This document shows positions 8,285 to 16,553 of a stretch of DNA of 64,000 bases, one piece after another. Position 1 is the first letter of the stretch. Each line of letters opens with the position of its first letter. The stretch is from Nostocales cyanobacterium HT-58-2 (GTDB taxonomy: Bacteria > Cyanobacteriota > Cyanobacteriia > Cyanobacteriales > Nostocaceae): positions 1,737,001-1,801,000 of the forward strand of contig CP019636.1 of NCBI GenBank assembly GCA_002163975.1, written 5' to 3'. The notes beneath the pieces are model-generated. The model searched no databases, had not been told where the DNA came from, and saw only the letters and a program-made list of their open reading frames with translations. The position numbers were made by a program, and so were the translations under genes.

Positions 8285-9184
8285 TTAGTTTAGTTGGCTG
8301 CTGTATGCACTATAGCCATAAGCCAAAGTTTCTTTCATAGCAGCTGAGGGCTTCAAACTTCTGTTTATCAATTTGGCAAGTGGTACCCGTATTCCTTTGA
8401 TTGTTTCTGGTAGAATTGCATACTCTTGTGTTGGTTCTACAGTATATTGTGGACACTTATGTTTCATGCCGGCAGTCGTTAACATTGATTCTATTTCATC
8501 TGCAGAATATTGCTTGAGATAAACTGCGTTCTGCTTTGGACTAAGTCTTCTGATAAAATTATGAATTTTATGGGAGGGACAGGATTTGTTATGGAAAGAA
8601 TGATTGAAAACGAACTTTCCACCTGGTTTGAGGACACGAGATATTTCTCCCATAAGATTTCTTATCTGTACTTCTGGTATATGCATGAAGACACAGTTAG
8701 AAATAACCAAGTCAATCGAATTATCTTCTATAGGTAGGAGTTCAGCCGAAGCACAAATAATGTAAAAATCTGCATTAGTGAAAAAATCATATTCTCGCTT
8801 ACACTTTAATAATCGCCGTAGTAAAGATTCCGAAATATCAATGCCGTAATATTTTTGGCATTTCAGATTCTTATCATTTGAAAGAAATAAAGGAATCCTA
8901 CCGTAACCACAGCCAATTTCAAGAATAGAATCTACAGATTTATTAACAGGAAATTTATTCCATGTTCCTCCGGGTCTTCCGGTTAAAACAGTATAATCTT
9001 GTTTAATTTGTGAGTTTTCTTCTGCTTGATCAATTTTTTGAGAACCATAGTAGGTCTCACCAATTTTGTCCCATCTTTGTTTTTGTTCAGTACTATTCAA
9101 ATATTCATAGTTTTTAGGAAAATAAATGCCATCTCGAAGTTGAAAGTCATTCAAACTGATTGTGCCGATTTTTGATTGGTTCAT
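8285..9184 (-). CDS. Class I SAM-dependent methyltransferase
   Basis: 299 residues. The SAM-binding motif I is VDSILEIGCGYGRIPLFLS at about residue 85, motif II YYGIDISESLLRRL follows, then SAELLPIEDNSIDLVISNCVF and the post-motif ISRVLKPGGKFVF. This is a Methyltransf_11-type fold. The substrate is unknown: the neighbours (Hsp70-like protein and a desaturase-like flavoprotein) do not point to one pathway. The gene is rather AT-rich compared with its neighbours. The 200 bp between it and the Hsp70-like gene hold GGACACGG-type repeats and no convincing gene. Confidence 0.85.
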   Translation of the reverse strand: MNQSKIGTISLNDFQLRDGIYFPKNYEYLNSTEQKQRWDKIGETYYGSQKIDQAEENSQIKQDYTVLTGRPGGTWNKFPVNKSVDSILEIGCGYGRIPLFLSNDKNLKCQKYYGIDISESLLRRLLKCKREYDFFTNADFYIICASAELLPIEDNSIDLVISNCVFMHIPEVQIRNLMGEISRVLKPGGKFVFNHSFHNKSCPSHKIHNFIRRLSPKQNAVYLKQYSADEIESMLTTAGMKHKCPQYTVEPTQEYAILPETIKGIRVPLAKLINRSLKPSAAMKETLAYGYSAYSSQLN

Positions 9185-9258
9185 TATGATGATTTCTCAT
9201 TAAATAATGAATATGTTATTGGTTATAACGTGAAATTCATATAACTCGCAAGTATTGT

Positions 9259-9376
9259 TATACCCAATAAAAAAATGTTTGCAACAGATAACCCCACCCA
9301 CCCTATTGGGCACCCTTCCCTTACCAAGGGGAGGAGTTCAACCGATGTGTTGCATTCTTTTTTCAAATTGGTATTA
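9259..9376 (-). repeat. MITE-like element, copy 1
   Basis: Reverse-complemented, this 118-bp stretch matches 26714-26842 almost end to end (AATACCAATTTGAAAAAAGA, then ACACATCGGTTGAAC, GGGTGGGGTTATCTG and GCAAACATTTTTTTATT). The termini are inverted repeats (TAATACCAA/TTGGTATTA type). It has no coding capacity. This copy has lost about 11 bp in the middle relative to the other. The rest of the gap 9185-9531 shows nothing but the promoter region of the next gene. Confidence 0.75.
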
Positions 9377-9531
9377 CTTAGGAAACTCATCTAAATAATT
9401 TGCACATCTAGATAAATTTTTCTCCCCAACAGCTTGAGTAAAGTCTTCATCTCTTAGTGGCTTCATGGTTAAATAGTATGTTCGCACCAAATATTTTAAA
9501 TTTGATGGTGGAATAAACACTGGAGGTTGGT

Positions 9532-11043
9532 ATGTCAGAGGTGTCACAAGGTAAGCGCGTAGTTGTTGTTGGTGCTGGTTGGGCTGGTTTAGGGGCAACC
9601 TACCACTTGGCAAAACAAGGGTATGATGTGACACTTCTAGAAGCAGGTTCCTATCCTGGTGGACTAGTTGCAGGTTGGAAAACAGCGACAGGACGTTCAG
9701 TAGAAGCGGGTATTCATGGTTTCTGGTATCCTTACAAAAATATTTTCTCTTTAATCAATGAACTGGGAATTAGTCCGTTTACAAGCTGGACTCGTTCATC
9801 GCAATATTCTCCAGCCGGGTTAGAAGTTGAATCACCAATTTTTCAGGAGTTACCGCAACTTCCCACGCCTCTAGGAACTTTCCTCTATACACAGTTTAAG
9901 CGTTTGCCGCTTGTCGATCGCCTTAGCGCCTTGCCTTTACTTTATAGCATTATTGATTTTGACAATTCCGATGAAGCTTGGCGGCGTTATGATTTTGTGA
10001 CTGCCCGTGAATTATTCAAGGATTTTGGCGTTTCTGCTAGGCTTTATAGTGAATCATTTGAACCCATGTTATTGGTGGGCTTGTTTGCTCCTGGGGAACA
10101 GTGTTCGGCAGCAGCAACTCTAGGGATGCTTTACTATTTTATTTTGGCGCATCAACCAGATTTTGATGTGGTTTGGTGTCGGGGAACAGTAGGAGAAAAA
10201 ATCTTTCGTCCTTGGGTAGAACGTATTGAAAAAGCCGGAGGCAAGGTATTAGCAAACCGCCGAGTGACTGACTTAATTGTTGATAGCGATAATCAGGCAA
10301 AAGGGGTTGTTTGCAATGATGAAGTCTTTGATGCTGATGCAGTGATTTTTGCTGTTGGTATCACTGGCATGAAAAAGATTTTATCAAGTAGTCTGAGTTT
10401 GCAAAGTCGTGCTGAATTTCGCAATGTGAGCAATTTGGGAGCAGTTGATGTTTTAGCAACTCGGTTATGGTTTGACCGTAAAATTCATATTAAGCGTCCT
10501 TCTAATGCTTGTTTTGGGTTTGATGCAACCACAGGTTGGACTTTTTTTGATTTGAATGCACTGCATGATGAGTACTCTAACGAACCAGGAACAGTTGTTG
10601 AAGCTGATTTTTATCATGCCAATCAGTTTCTTTCTTTAGAAAATGAAGAAATTGTGCCGATAGTTCAGCGTTATTTAGCAACTTGTGTGCCGGAATTTCG
10701 GGAAGCTAAGGTTATTGATAGCAGCGTCATTCGTCTACCACAGGCGGTGACTCACTTTGCGCCTGGAAGCTATCGTTATATGTTGCGAGCAAAAACGAGT
10801 TTTAAGAATGTCTTTATGAGTGGTGATTGGATTGTAAACCGCCACGGTTCATGGTCGCAAGAAAAGGCTTATGTCACAGGTTTAGAAGCAGCGAATTTAG
10901 CTATTTCCTATTTTGGAGAGGGGACTCCAGCCAAAATTCTACCTGTAGAAGCGGATGAGGCACATATTCAATTAGCAAGAACTCTTAACAAGAGTGCGCG
11001 TCAAATAGTCAAATCTATTTTGCCTGAATTTTGGTTACCTTGA
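9532..11043 (+). CDS. FAD-dependent amine-oxidase/carotenoid-desaturase-like oxidoreductase
   Basis: 503 residues. The N-terminal dinucleotide-binding fold VVVVGAGWAGLGATYHLA is followed by the flavin loop LLEAGSYPGGLVAGW, and a C-terminal FAD-contact region (NVFMSGDWIVNRHGSWSQEKAYVTGLEAA) closes the fold. The overall pattern matches the phytoene/zeta-carotene desaturase and amine oxidase superfamily. It is not close enough to CrtP, CrtQ or HpnE for me to name the substrate. A good ribosome site (TGGAGG) precedes the ATG. The TGA stop coincides with the right end of an inserted IS605-type element, so the last residues may differ from those of relatives. Confidence 0.85.
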   Translation: MSEVSQGKRVVVVGAGWAGLGATYHLAKQGYDVTLLEAGSYPGGLVAGWKTATGRSVEAGIHGFWYPYKNIFSLINELGISPFTSWTRSSQYSPAGLEVESPIFQELPQLPTPLGTFLYTQFKRLPLVDRLSALPLLYSIIDFDNSDEAWRRYDFVTARELFKDFGVSARLYSESFEPMLLVGLFAPGEQCSAAATLGMLYYFILAHQPDFDVVWCRGTVGEKIFRPWVERIEKAGGKVLANRRVTDLIVDSDNQAKGVVCNDEVFDADAVIFAVGITGMKKILSSSLSLQSRAEFRNVSNLGAVDVLATRLWFDRKIHIKRPSNACFGFDATTGWTFFDLNALHDEYSNEPGTVVEADFYHANQFLSLENEEIVPIVQRYLATCVPEFREAKVIDSSVIRLPQAVTHFAPGSYRYMLRAKTSFKNVFMSGDWIVNRHGSWSQEKAYVTGLEAANLAISYFGEGTPAKILPVEADEAHIQLARTLNKSARQIVKSILPEFWLP

Positions 11044-11070
11044 CACTCCCACACCTAGAAGGTGTGGGAT
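11042..11070 (-). mobile_element. Right end of IS605-type TnpB element
   Basis: TGACACTCCCACACC-TAGAA-GGTGTGGG is the terminal hairpin, 10 bp after the tnpB stop on the minus strand. In IS605-type elements this right end also forms the 3' end of the TnpB guide (omega) RNA. The first bases overlap the TGA stop of the upstream flavoprotein gene. Confidence 0.7.
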
Positions 11071-11079
11071 TATTGAAGA

Positions 11080-12552
11080 CTAAGCCAAGTCTCCAATATC
11101 CCATAAACTCAGTTGAGTTGGCGAGTTCCCAGGCACACCGCGTTTGCTATTTTTAGCACGATGTTGTTTCCTTTTAACCGTTGTTGATTCAACGGTGGGC
11201 GTTTCAAACAGTCTTAACTGTTTGGGTTTCGCAGAGTCCCTGCGTACCTTTTTAAGTTTCTTAATTGCTAACCCGTTTTGTTGTATTGCACGGGTTTTTA
11301 TGTTGCCTGTTGCTTGTTTGTCTGCGTGTGCTTCATGTCCGCATGATGTACAAACAAACTTCTCTCCAAAGCGAGACAAGGCATCAACGACACTGCATTT
11401 AGATCAAGTACGGCTCGTATTTTTTGGGTCTACCTTGAAAAAACTTTTTCCCGACTTTGCAGCCGCGTACTGAATTTTTTCTATCAAAGTTCCCCATGAA
11501 GCATCAGAGATGGAACGATTCAAACCGCGTTTAGCAGATTGACCATTTTTGAGAAATCGACCATGTTTAACATCATCAGGCTTGGGTTTACACTTTGCCT
11601 TCATTCCTTTGATATTCAAGTCTTCTACGCTAATAGCATCAGCCTTGCTGACTATCTTGTTGGCAACAAACCATTGATAAGCACTACGTTTATCGGCGTG
11701 TTTTTTGTGGAGCCGAGCAAGTTTTTGTGCCTGTTTCTTGCGATTAGCGCTACCAATATTTTTCCTGGATAAGCGTCGCTGCCTGATTTTTAAAGTACGC
11801 TTCCCCTTTTTGGAGGTACTAGGGCGGGGATTGTCAAAGTCGGAACCATCTGAGCAATGAACAAGCTTTGTTAATCCCATGTCCAATCCCACAACAGTAT
11901 TAACCTCTCCTGGGGCTGGGAAATCAGGAACTGAGTCATCTTTAATTAATATACTCGCGTACCACCCATCTGCTTTCTTACGTAGCGTTACAGTACGAAT
12001 CTGGAATCCTTGCGGGATAGGACGAGAATTATAAAAACGCATCCACCCTATTGATGGCAGGTATATCTTATTCCCATCGAGTTTAACGTCACCTGGCTTG
12101 TATTGGAAAGAACGGAAGTTAGACCTGTTCTTAAATGAAGGAAAGCCACGACCATGTCTAAAAAAGCCTTCCATTGCCGTGTCAAGACGCTTTACCAGCA
12201 TCTGCAATACGTTTGAGTGGATTGCTTTATACCAAGGTCTAGCTTGCTTCATTTCTGCCAAATAGGCATCTTGCATTAAAGAGCAAGAGCGCTTTTTGAT
12301 TACTCCGTTTTTGTCTGGATTTTTCCAAGGATTGTGTAAATTTGAGTTCTTATTCAACGAGCAAGTTAACGGGTATCGCTCAGTTTTTGTTCTGATATCG
12401 CAATACTCACCCATGATAAAGGTTTGATAATAGCCGTCAATGCGGTCAGCCAGAAACCAATTGAACAAACTACGCTGCATATCTAACCACGAATCCATGA
12501 CTTTTGATTGACTTGGCTTAGGGCGCAACTTGTATTGGTAGCTAACCTGCAT
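11080..12552 (-). pseudogene. tnpB: TnpB (IS605 OrfB, RuvC nuclease) with one in-frame TGA
   Basis: One reading frame covers the whole gene (about 490 codons) and is broken by a single TGA at 11404-11406. The RuvC catalytic regions survive: GLDMGLTKLVHCSDGS, ISVEDLNIKGM and, after the stop, HADKQATGNIKTRA. The stop replaces the first cysteine of the zinc-ribbon: the text is NTSRT, stop, SKCSVVDALSRF...FVCTSCGHEA, where a CSKC motif is expected. The truncated 382-residue product lacks the zinc ribbon and the last catalytic aspartate. As TnpB is an RNA-guided nuclease, loss of these should inactivate it unless the TGA is read through. A divergent small gene (12608) probably belongs to the same element. 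Confidence 0.85.
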
Positions 12553-12607
12553 ATTGACTCATCTCTCTTTATCGACCTATAATTAGCTTAGTGTACCTAG
12601 CTAAAGA

Positions 12608-12799
12608 ATGTCAACACCAAGACCTAAAAAGAAAGCAATGAGGAACGAGCCTTTGTTTTATGATGAAGCAAAGGTTAGAAAAGCAATTTGGCTAACTCCT
12701 TCTACTTGGGATACTTTAAAACAAGTAGCCGAATCTGAGGGGGTCAGTGTTAGCGAATTAGTTGAAAGATGGGGTCGAGGTCTAGCACGAAGAAAATGA
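12608..12799 (+). CDS. Small ribbon-helix-helix-like protein linked to the TnpB element
   Basis: 63 residues, divergent from tnpB with 55 bp between the starts. The basic N-terminus (MSTPRPKKKA) is followed by KAIWLTPSTWDTLKQVAESE and VSVSELVERWGRG: a beta strand, then two helices, as in CopG/Arc DNA-binding proteins. Small proteins of this type can repress transposase promoters, and the position fits that role, but this is inference. The stop codon lies inside the left arm of an 18-bp inverted repeat. Confidence 0.65.
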   Translation: MSTPRPKKKAMRNEPLFYDEAKVRKAIWLTPSTWDTLKQVAESEGVSVSELVERWGRGLARRK

Positions 12800-12868
12800 A
12801 CCAGCCTTACTAGAACGGGTACTCGTCTTGGAACACTAATTAACGAAACAAAGGCTGGTTCATTTTCT
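12791..12868. repeat. 18-bp perfect inverted repeat across the small gene's stop codon
   Basis: AGAAAATGAACCAGCCTT (12791-12808) and AAGGCTGGTTCATTTTCT (12851-12868) pair perfectly around a 42-nt loop. The left arm includes the TGA of the ribbon-helix-helix gene. The stem may serve as terminator or protect a transcript end. DNA from 12869 to 13030 carries IS605-type hairpin debris (CTCCCACGCC, then CCCACATACTCGTGGG) but no gene. Confidence 0.7.
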
Positions 12869-13030
12869 AGGGGACAAATGCGTGGACGGCACTTAAAAAT
12901 GCCTGCGGCTTCCTCCCACGCCTAAAGGACGTATGTGGGTTTCTCAGTCACCCACATACTCGTGGGCTTCCGCCTTTAACTACTGTGAATTGAGAAACCC
13001 GGTTTCTCGGAAAATCGGGTTCTTGAAATT

Positions 13031-13885
13031 TCACCACAAACTGAGTTGATTCGGGGGATTATCAAGAATATTCCAAGGAAGGGGAGGAACGGCTACACCA
13101 CTCTGTTCCAATAACTTTTGGAAGTGACGTGCTGTACTAGGCGATCGCTCTTCTACAGGACAGTGAACAAAGAAATAAATCTGCGTTCCCTGCTGCAACC
13201 ACTGCTTAATTTGAGTCACCCACTCTTCCATAAAAGGCTGATTGACTGGTAAGTTGGGATGGGAAATAAATCGAATCAGACTAAAAGGCGCACTCACGCT
13301 AAATTGCACAGGGACTTTCGGTTTGCGACGTTCAGATTGTATCTGTGGATCATCGTCTCCACTGTAGATAGGACGCGAGTCTAGCAGTACCCTTCCTACA
13401 CCAAGCTTTGTTAAAAGTGCTGTCAACTCACTCGCATAAGGTTCTGTAAACCAGTCAAGATGCCGAACTTCTAACGCTAAACGAACACCAGTTTGCTGCA
13501 ATGCTTCCAGAAATATGGTGAGATCATCAATCAGTGTCGGTGCATAACTGGGGGGTAACTGAGCAAAAACAGGTCCAAGACGTTTACCCAAAGGATGCAT
13601 CCCTTCCAAAAATTTTAAAGCATCAGGGATGTGCGGTTGCAGATGTCCGTCGTGAGTCACATCTCGCGGTAATTTCAGACAAAATTCAAAACCTTCGGGT
13701 GTCTGTGTTGCCCAACGGGTGACAGTTTCCTGATTAGGCACAGCGTAAAAGGTTGTGTTGCCTTCAACAGTGGTGAAGCGTCGGCTGTAGAGTTGTAAAA
13801 ATTCACCCTGACGAGTGCCTTGAGGGTAAAGTTCGCCGACCCAACCCTTATATGACCAAACAGCGCAACCGATGAAAAAGTTCAC
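13031..13885 (-). CDS. DUF72 (YecE-family) protein
   Basis: 284 residues. It starts FFIGCAVWSYKGWVGELYP, has TVEGNTTFYAVP at about residue 40 and FEFCLKLPRDVTHD near residue 68, and ends with IYFFVHCPVEERSPSTA. These are landmarks of DUF72 proteins, which fold as TIM barrels. The family has no established biochemical role. The gene is full length and has no evident operon partner. The 215 bp upstream show no other gene. Confidence 0.9.
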   Translation of the reverse strand: MNFFIGCAVWSYKGWVGELYPQGTRQGEFLQLYSRRFTTVEGNTTFYAVPNQETVTRWATQTPEGFEFCLKLPRDVTHDGHLQPHIPDALKFLEGMHPLGKRLGPVFAQLPPSYAPTLIDDLTIFLEALQQTGVRLALEVRHLDWFTEPYASELTALLTKLGVGRVLLDSRPIYSGDDDPQIQSERRKPKVPVQFSVSAPFSLIRFISHPNLPVNQPFMEEWVTQIKQWLQQGTQIYFFVHCPVEERSPSTARHFQKLLEQSGVAVPPLPWNILDNPPNQLSLW

Positions 13886-14100
13886 AAGTTATCAAAGAAT
13901 AAGAAAGATGAAAATTGTAGAGCATTTTGTAACTTATACTTATTATACTCTTCTCGGATACTTTCGTAGAGTAAAATCATCGTATTAAAAACAGTATATT
14001 CTGCTACTTTTACACCAAAAGAGAGAACTCAAAATTATTACAATTTGTAAAAATGTAAACAAAGCAAAAGAACCCTCAAGCCTTTCTTCCCAAGGATACC

Positions 14101-14286
14101 GTGTCTAACAACAGTAGAAACGATAGAAAATTTATCAGCACAGACCTTTGGAGAGGTATAGACCTCCAAACTGTTAAACACAGAATAGAGCAAATTACCG
14201 CTAAGCTTGAGGCTGTTCTGCGCAAACACGACCCTGAAGTTAAGAGCGATCGCTCATTTCACCAGAGGCAAGACGAGAAAGATTAA
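14101..14286 (+). CDS. Small hypothetical protein
   Basis: 61 residues from a GTG preceded by AAGGA at suitable spacing. The middle (GIDLQTVKHRIEQITAKLEAVLRKH) should form one amphipathic helix, perhaps a short coiled coil, and the ends are polar. I do not recognise a family. The antisense ORF over the same DNA is a less likely protein. Real coding is plausible but not certain. Confidence 0.4.
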   Translation: MSNNSRNDRKFISTDLWRGIDLQTVKHRIEQITAKLEAVLRKHDPEVKSDRSFHQRQDEKD

Positions 14287-14365
14287 CATGATAATGCACA
14301 TCTACAATGGGTGCGTTATGAACAAGTCCTAACGCACCCTGCTTCATGGATGTACAACACCCGCT

Positions 14366-16006
14366 CTATTTCAACTGAAACTCATCAAACTTAATAACTT
14401 CCGAATCCGGCTTGCGTGTATCAAAACGATAGCTGCTGACTGTTCCAGTTCCCGTGTCAAAGATGGTAAAAGCAGTGATATCATTACTTGCAATATAAGG
14501 CATCGGTTTACCATCTTCACTTAACAATGGAGCTATTGTTGGTACCACAGGTTCTAAACCATAAGGGTCGCCAAGTTCAGCATAATCCTCTTTATAGCCA
14601 ACAGGTACTTCTCGCTTGTTCTCACCCGAAGCTGCACCGTATGAGTTACCAACATTAGATGTTTCTAAAAAGTGCATTCCCGAGGGACTACAAAAACGGT
14701 TCCATAGATGAGAATGCCCATAAAATACTAACTGCACACCAGCGGCTTCAAGTAAAGGCACAATATCGCGGATGAGGTAATCTGCATCTTTTGGGTACTC
14801 GTAACGGATTGCCTTGACGTTGCCATCCGCATCGCGTTCAATGATCTGCATAGGATCTGTATATGCCGGAACTATGTTACCACCCAAGGTGTGGGGTGGA
14901 TGATGCAACATCACCACTTTGTACTTTGCTTGCCGAAACTCAGGGCTGTTGAGTTGTTGGACTAACCAATTATATTGTATGCTGCCTTTAGCAATTGGCT
15001 CATAAATGTGTTGCCCGTAACCCCAATTTTCTGGAGTGTTCAAATCTTTGTCCCGTTCTCGGTATCTGCCTCTTGCCTCTGCATCTAAGTTGGGCGATCG
15101 CCACATATTTGTCGCATACAGTACGATTAGACGTACGTCACCAAAGCTGACTGCGTAGTAAGTTTCTCTACCTTCCTGACTTTGCGGTAAGGTAAAAATC
15201 TCTTCGTAGGTATCGGTATTAAAAGAATTATCTTTTAAAAATTCCTGCCCATACAATTTGAGAGCAGCGGCACGGGGAATGGTAGCATCAAATTCATCAT
15301 TGATGCTCTGATGACCACGGCGTCCCATAATCTCATGGTTGCCAATGCAAGTAAACATTGGGGCATATTGGATGATTTCGCCGCCTTTGTAGATTGTCTT
15401 GATCCCATTGTTGCCCATTTCATAATGAGCACGACCTTGCAAACAGGGAAAAAAAGCACCGCCACGATTATCATCAAACCATTCTGAAGCGCGATCGGGA
15501 ATGTTAACCAAATCACCAGCAAACCAAACTGCATCGACTCTTCCGACTGTTTCCACCACTTTTTGCAAATTTGCTGCAACCATTGGCTTAATTTGATGGT
15601 CAGAGGTCAGTAGGATTTTTAGTGGTGTCCCTGGACTCGGTTGCGGTGCAAGGGTAAAAACATTGCTGTTAACGCTTTCGCCATCTTCTCGCACACTGAT
15701 CACACGGTAACAAACTCGTGTGTCAGGAGTTAAATCAGTAATTTCAGCCTCGTGTCGCCAAATATCACGCTGGACAGGATGTTGATAAAGCTGTCCGTCT
15801 TGGGTTTGATTTGCTACTCGTGAATTCTGATCCTCGCGTGTGCGCCTGAGTTGAGTCGTTGTGGCAATAGCAGTTTGCGTTAGATTCTTACCGTAGGCAA
15901 CGATGTGTCCATAACCAGCAAACTCAGTCAACCACACAACTCGTATTGAAGTTTCTGTTGGTAGTTGCAGAAACGGGTCACTCAGCAACTGGGGTGGTAA
16001 TGTCAT
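14366..16006 (-). CDS. Calcineurin-like metallophosphoesterase with N-terminal purple-acid-phosphatase-type domain
   Basis: 546 residues. Residues 1-125 look like the beta-sandwich that precedes the catalytic domain in purple acid phosphatases (ITDLTPDTRVCYRVISV). The metal-binding motifs of the phosphoesterase follow: ILLTSDHQ, AVWFAGDLVN, TCIGNHEIMG, VVMLHHPPHT and VFYGHSHLWNR. No signal peptide is visible, so export is uncertain. The substrate is a phosphomono- or diester of unknown identity. It is a single gene, ending 20 bp past a GGTGCGTTA-type repeat. Confidence 0.88.
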   Translation of the reverse strand: MTLPPQLLSDPFLQLPTETSIRVVWLTEFAGYGHIVAYGKNLTQTAIATTTQLRRTREDQNSRVANQTQDGQLYQHPVQRDIWRHEAEITDLTPDTRVCYRVISVREDGESVNSNVFTLAPQPSPGTPLKILLTSDHQIKPMVAANLQKVVETVGRVDAVWFAGDLVNIPDRASEWFDDNRGGAFFPCLQGRAHYEMGNNGIKTIYKGGEIIQYAPMFTCIGNHEIMGRRGHQSINDEFDATIPRAAALKLYGQEFLKDNSFNTDTYEEIFTLPQSQEGRETYYAVSFGDVRLIVLYATNMWRSPNLDAEARGRYRERDKDLNTPENWGYGQHIYEPIAKGSIQYNWLVQQLNSPEFRQAKYKVVMLHHPPHTLGGNIVPAYTDPMQIIERDADGNVKAIRYEYPKDADYLIRDIVPLLEAAGVQLVFYGHSHLWNRFCSPSGMHFLETSNVGNSYGAASGENKREVPVGYKEDYAELGDPYGLEPVVPTIAPLLSEDGKPMPYIASNDITAFTIFDTGTGTVSSYRFDTRKPDSEVIKFDEFQLK

Positions 16007-16553
16007 ATACTTGCTCTAATAAACACACGTTTATCAGGTTATGTCATCTGGATGAAACTTAGGGTTAAGTATTGAGTTTACAATCAAGCTTGCTTAAATT
16101 CCTAACCTTCATACAGATTTTAGGTAAAGCGCTCAAACGCAACAAAACTGCTGTTGATTCTTGTTATATCTCAATAATCTGTGACTCGATAGAAAAAAAA
16201 ATCAAATTCATCACAAGATTATTCATTGAAATTGGGTTGAAGAATTTCGTAACCTTTTCGTTAACTCTTGTGCAATCATTTCTTGTTTCTTGTTTTTTAA
16301 TCAAACATGAACAATTCTATTTATTTTATACCTCACCTTTAACTTGTTTTGAGTACAAACGTCTGTTGCTTATTTCTTGTAAATAAAGCATATCAACAAA
16401 CATTAAATTGTTCGAGGAAAAGTTTGGTCAATTGCTGTGTTAATGATAACACAATGATGAAAATAGAAAATTACTATTTTAACTCTTGCTTACTTTCTTT
16501 CAGTAAGAGTTGTAAAAAAATCAATTTATCATGGCTAAAAGTTCATTTTTACA
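16007..16553. other. 547-bp AT-rich intergenic region
   Basis: Short open frames exist here, but their translations are low-complexity, rich in Phe/Leu/Ser, and show no motif or convincing ribosome site. The region separates two divergent genes and must contain both promoters. I see no repeat or structured RNA signal. Confidence 0.5.
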
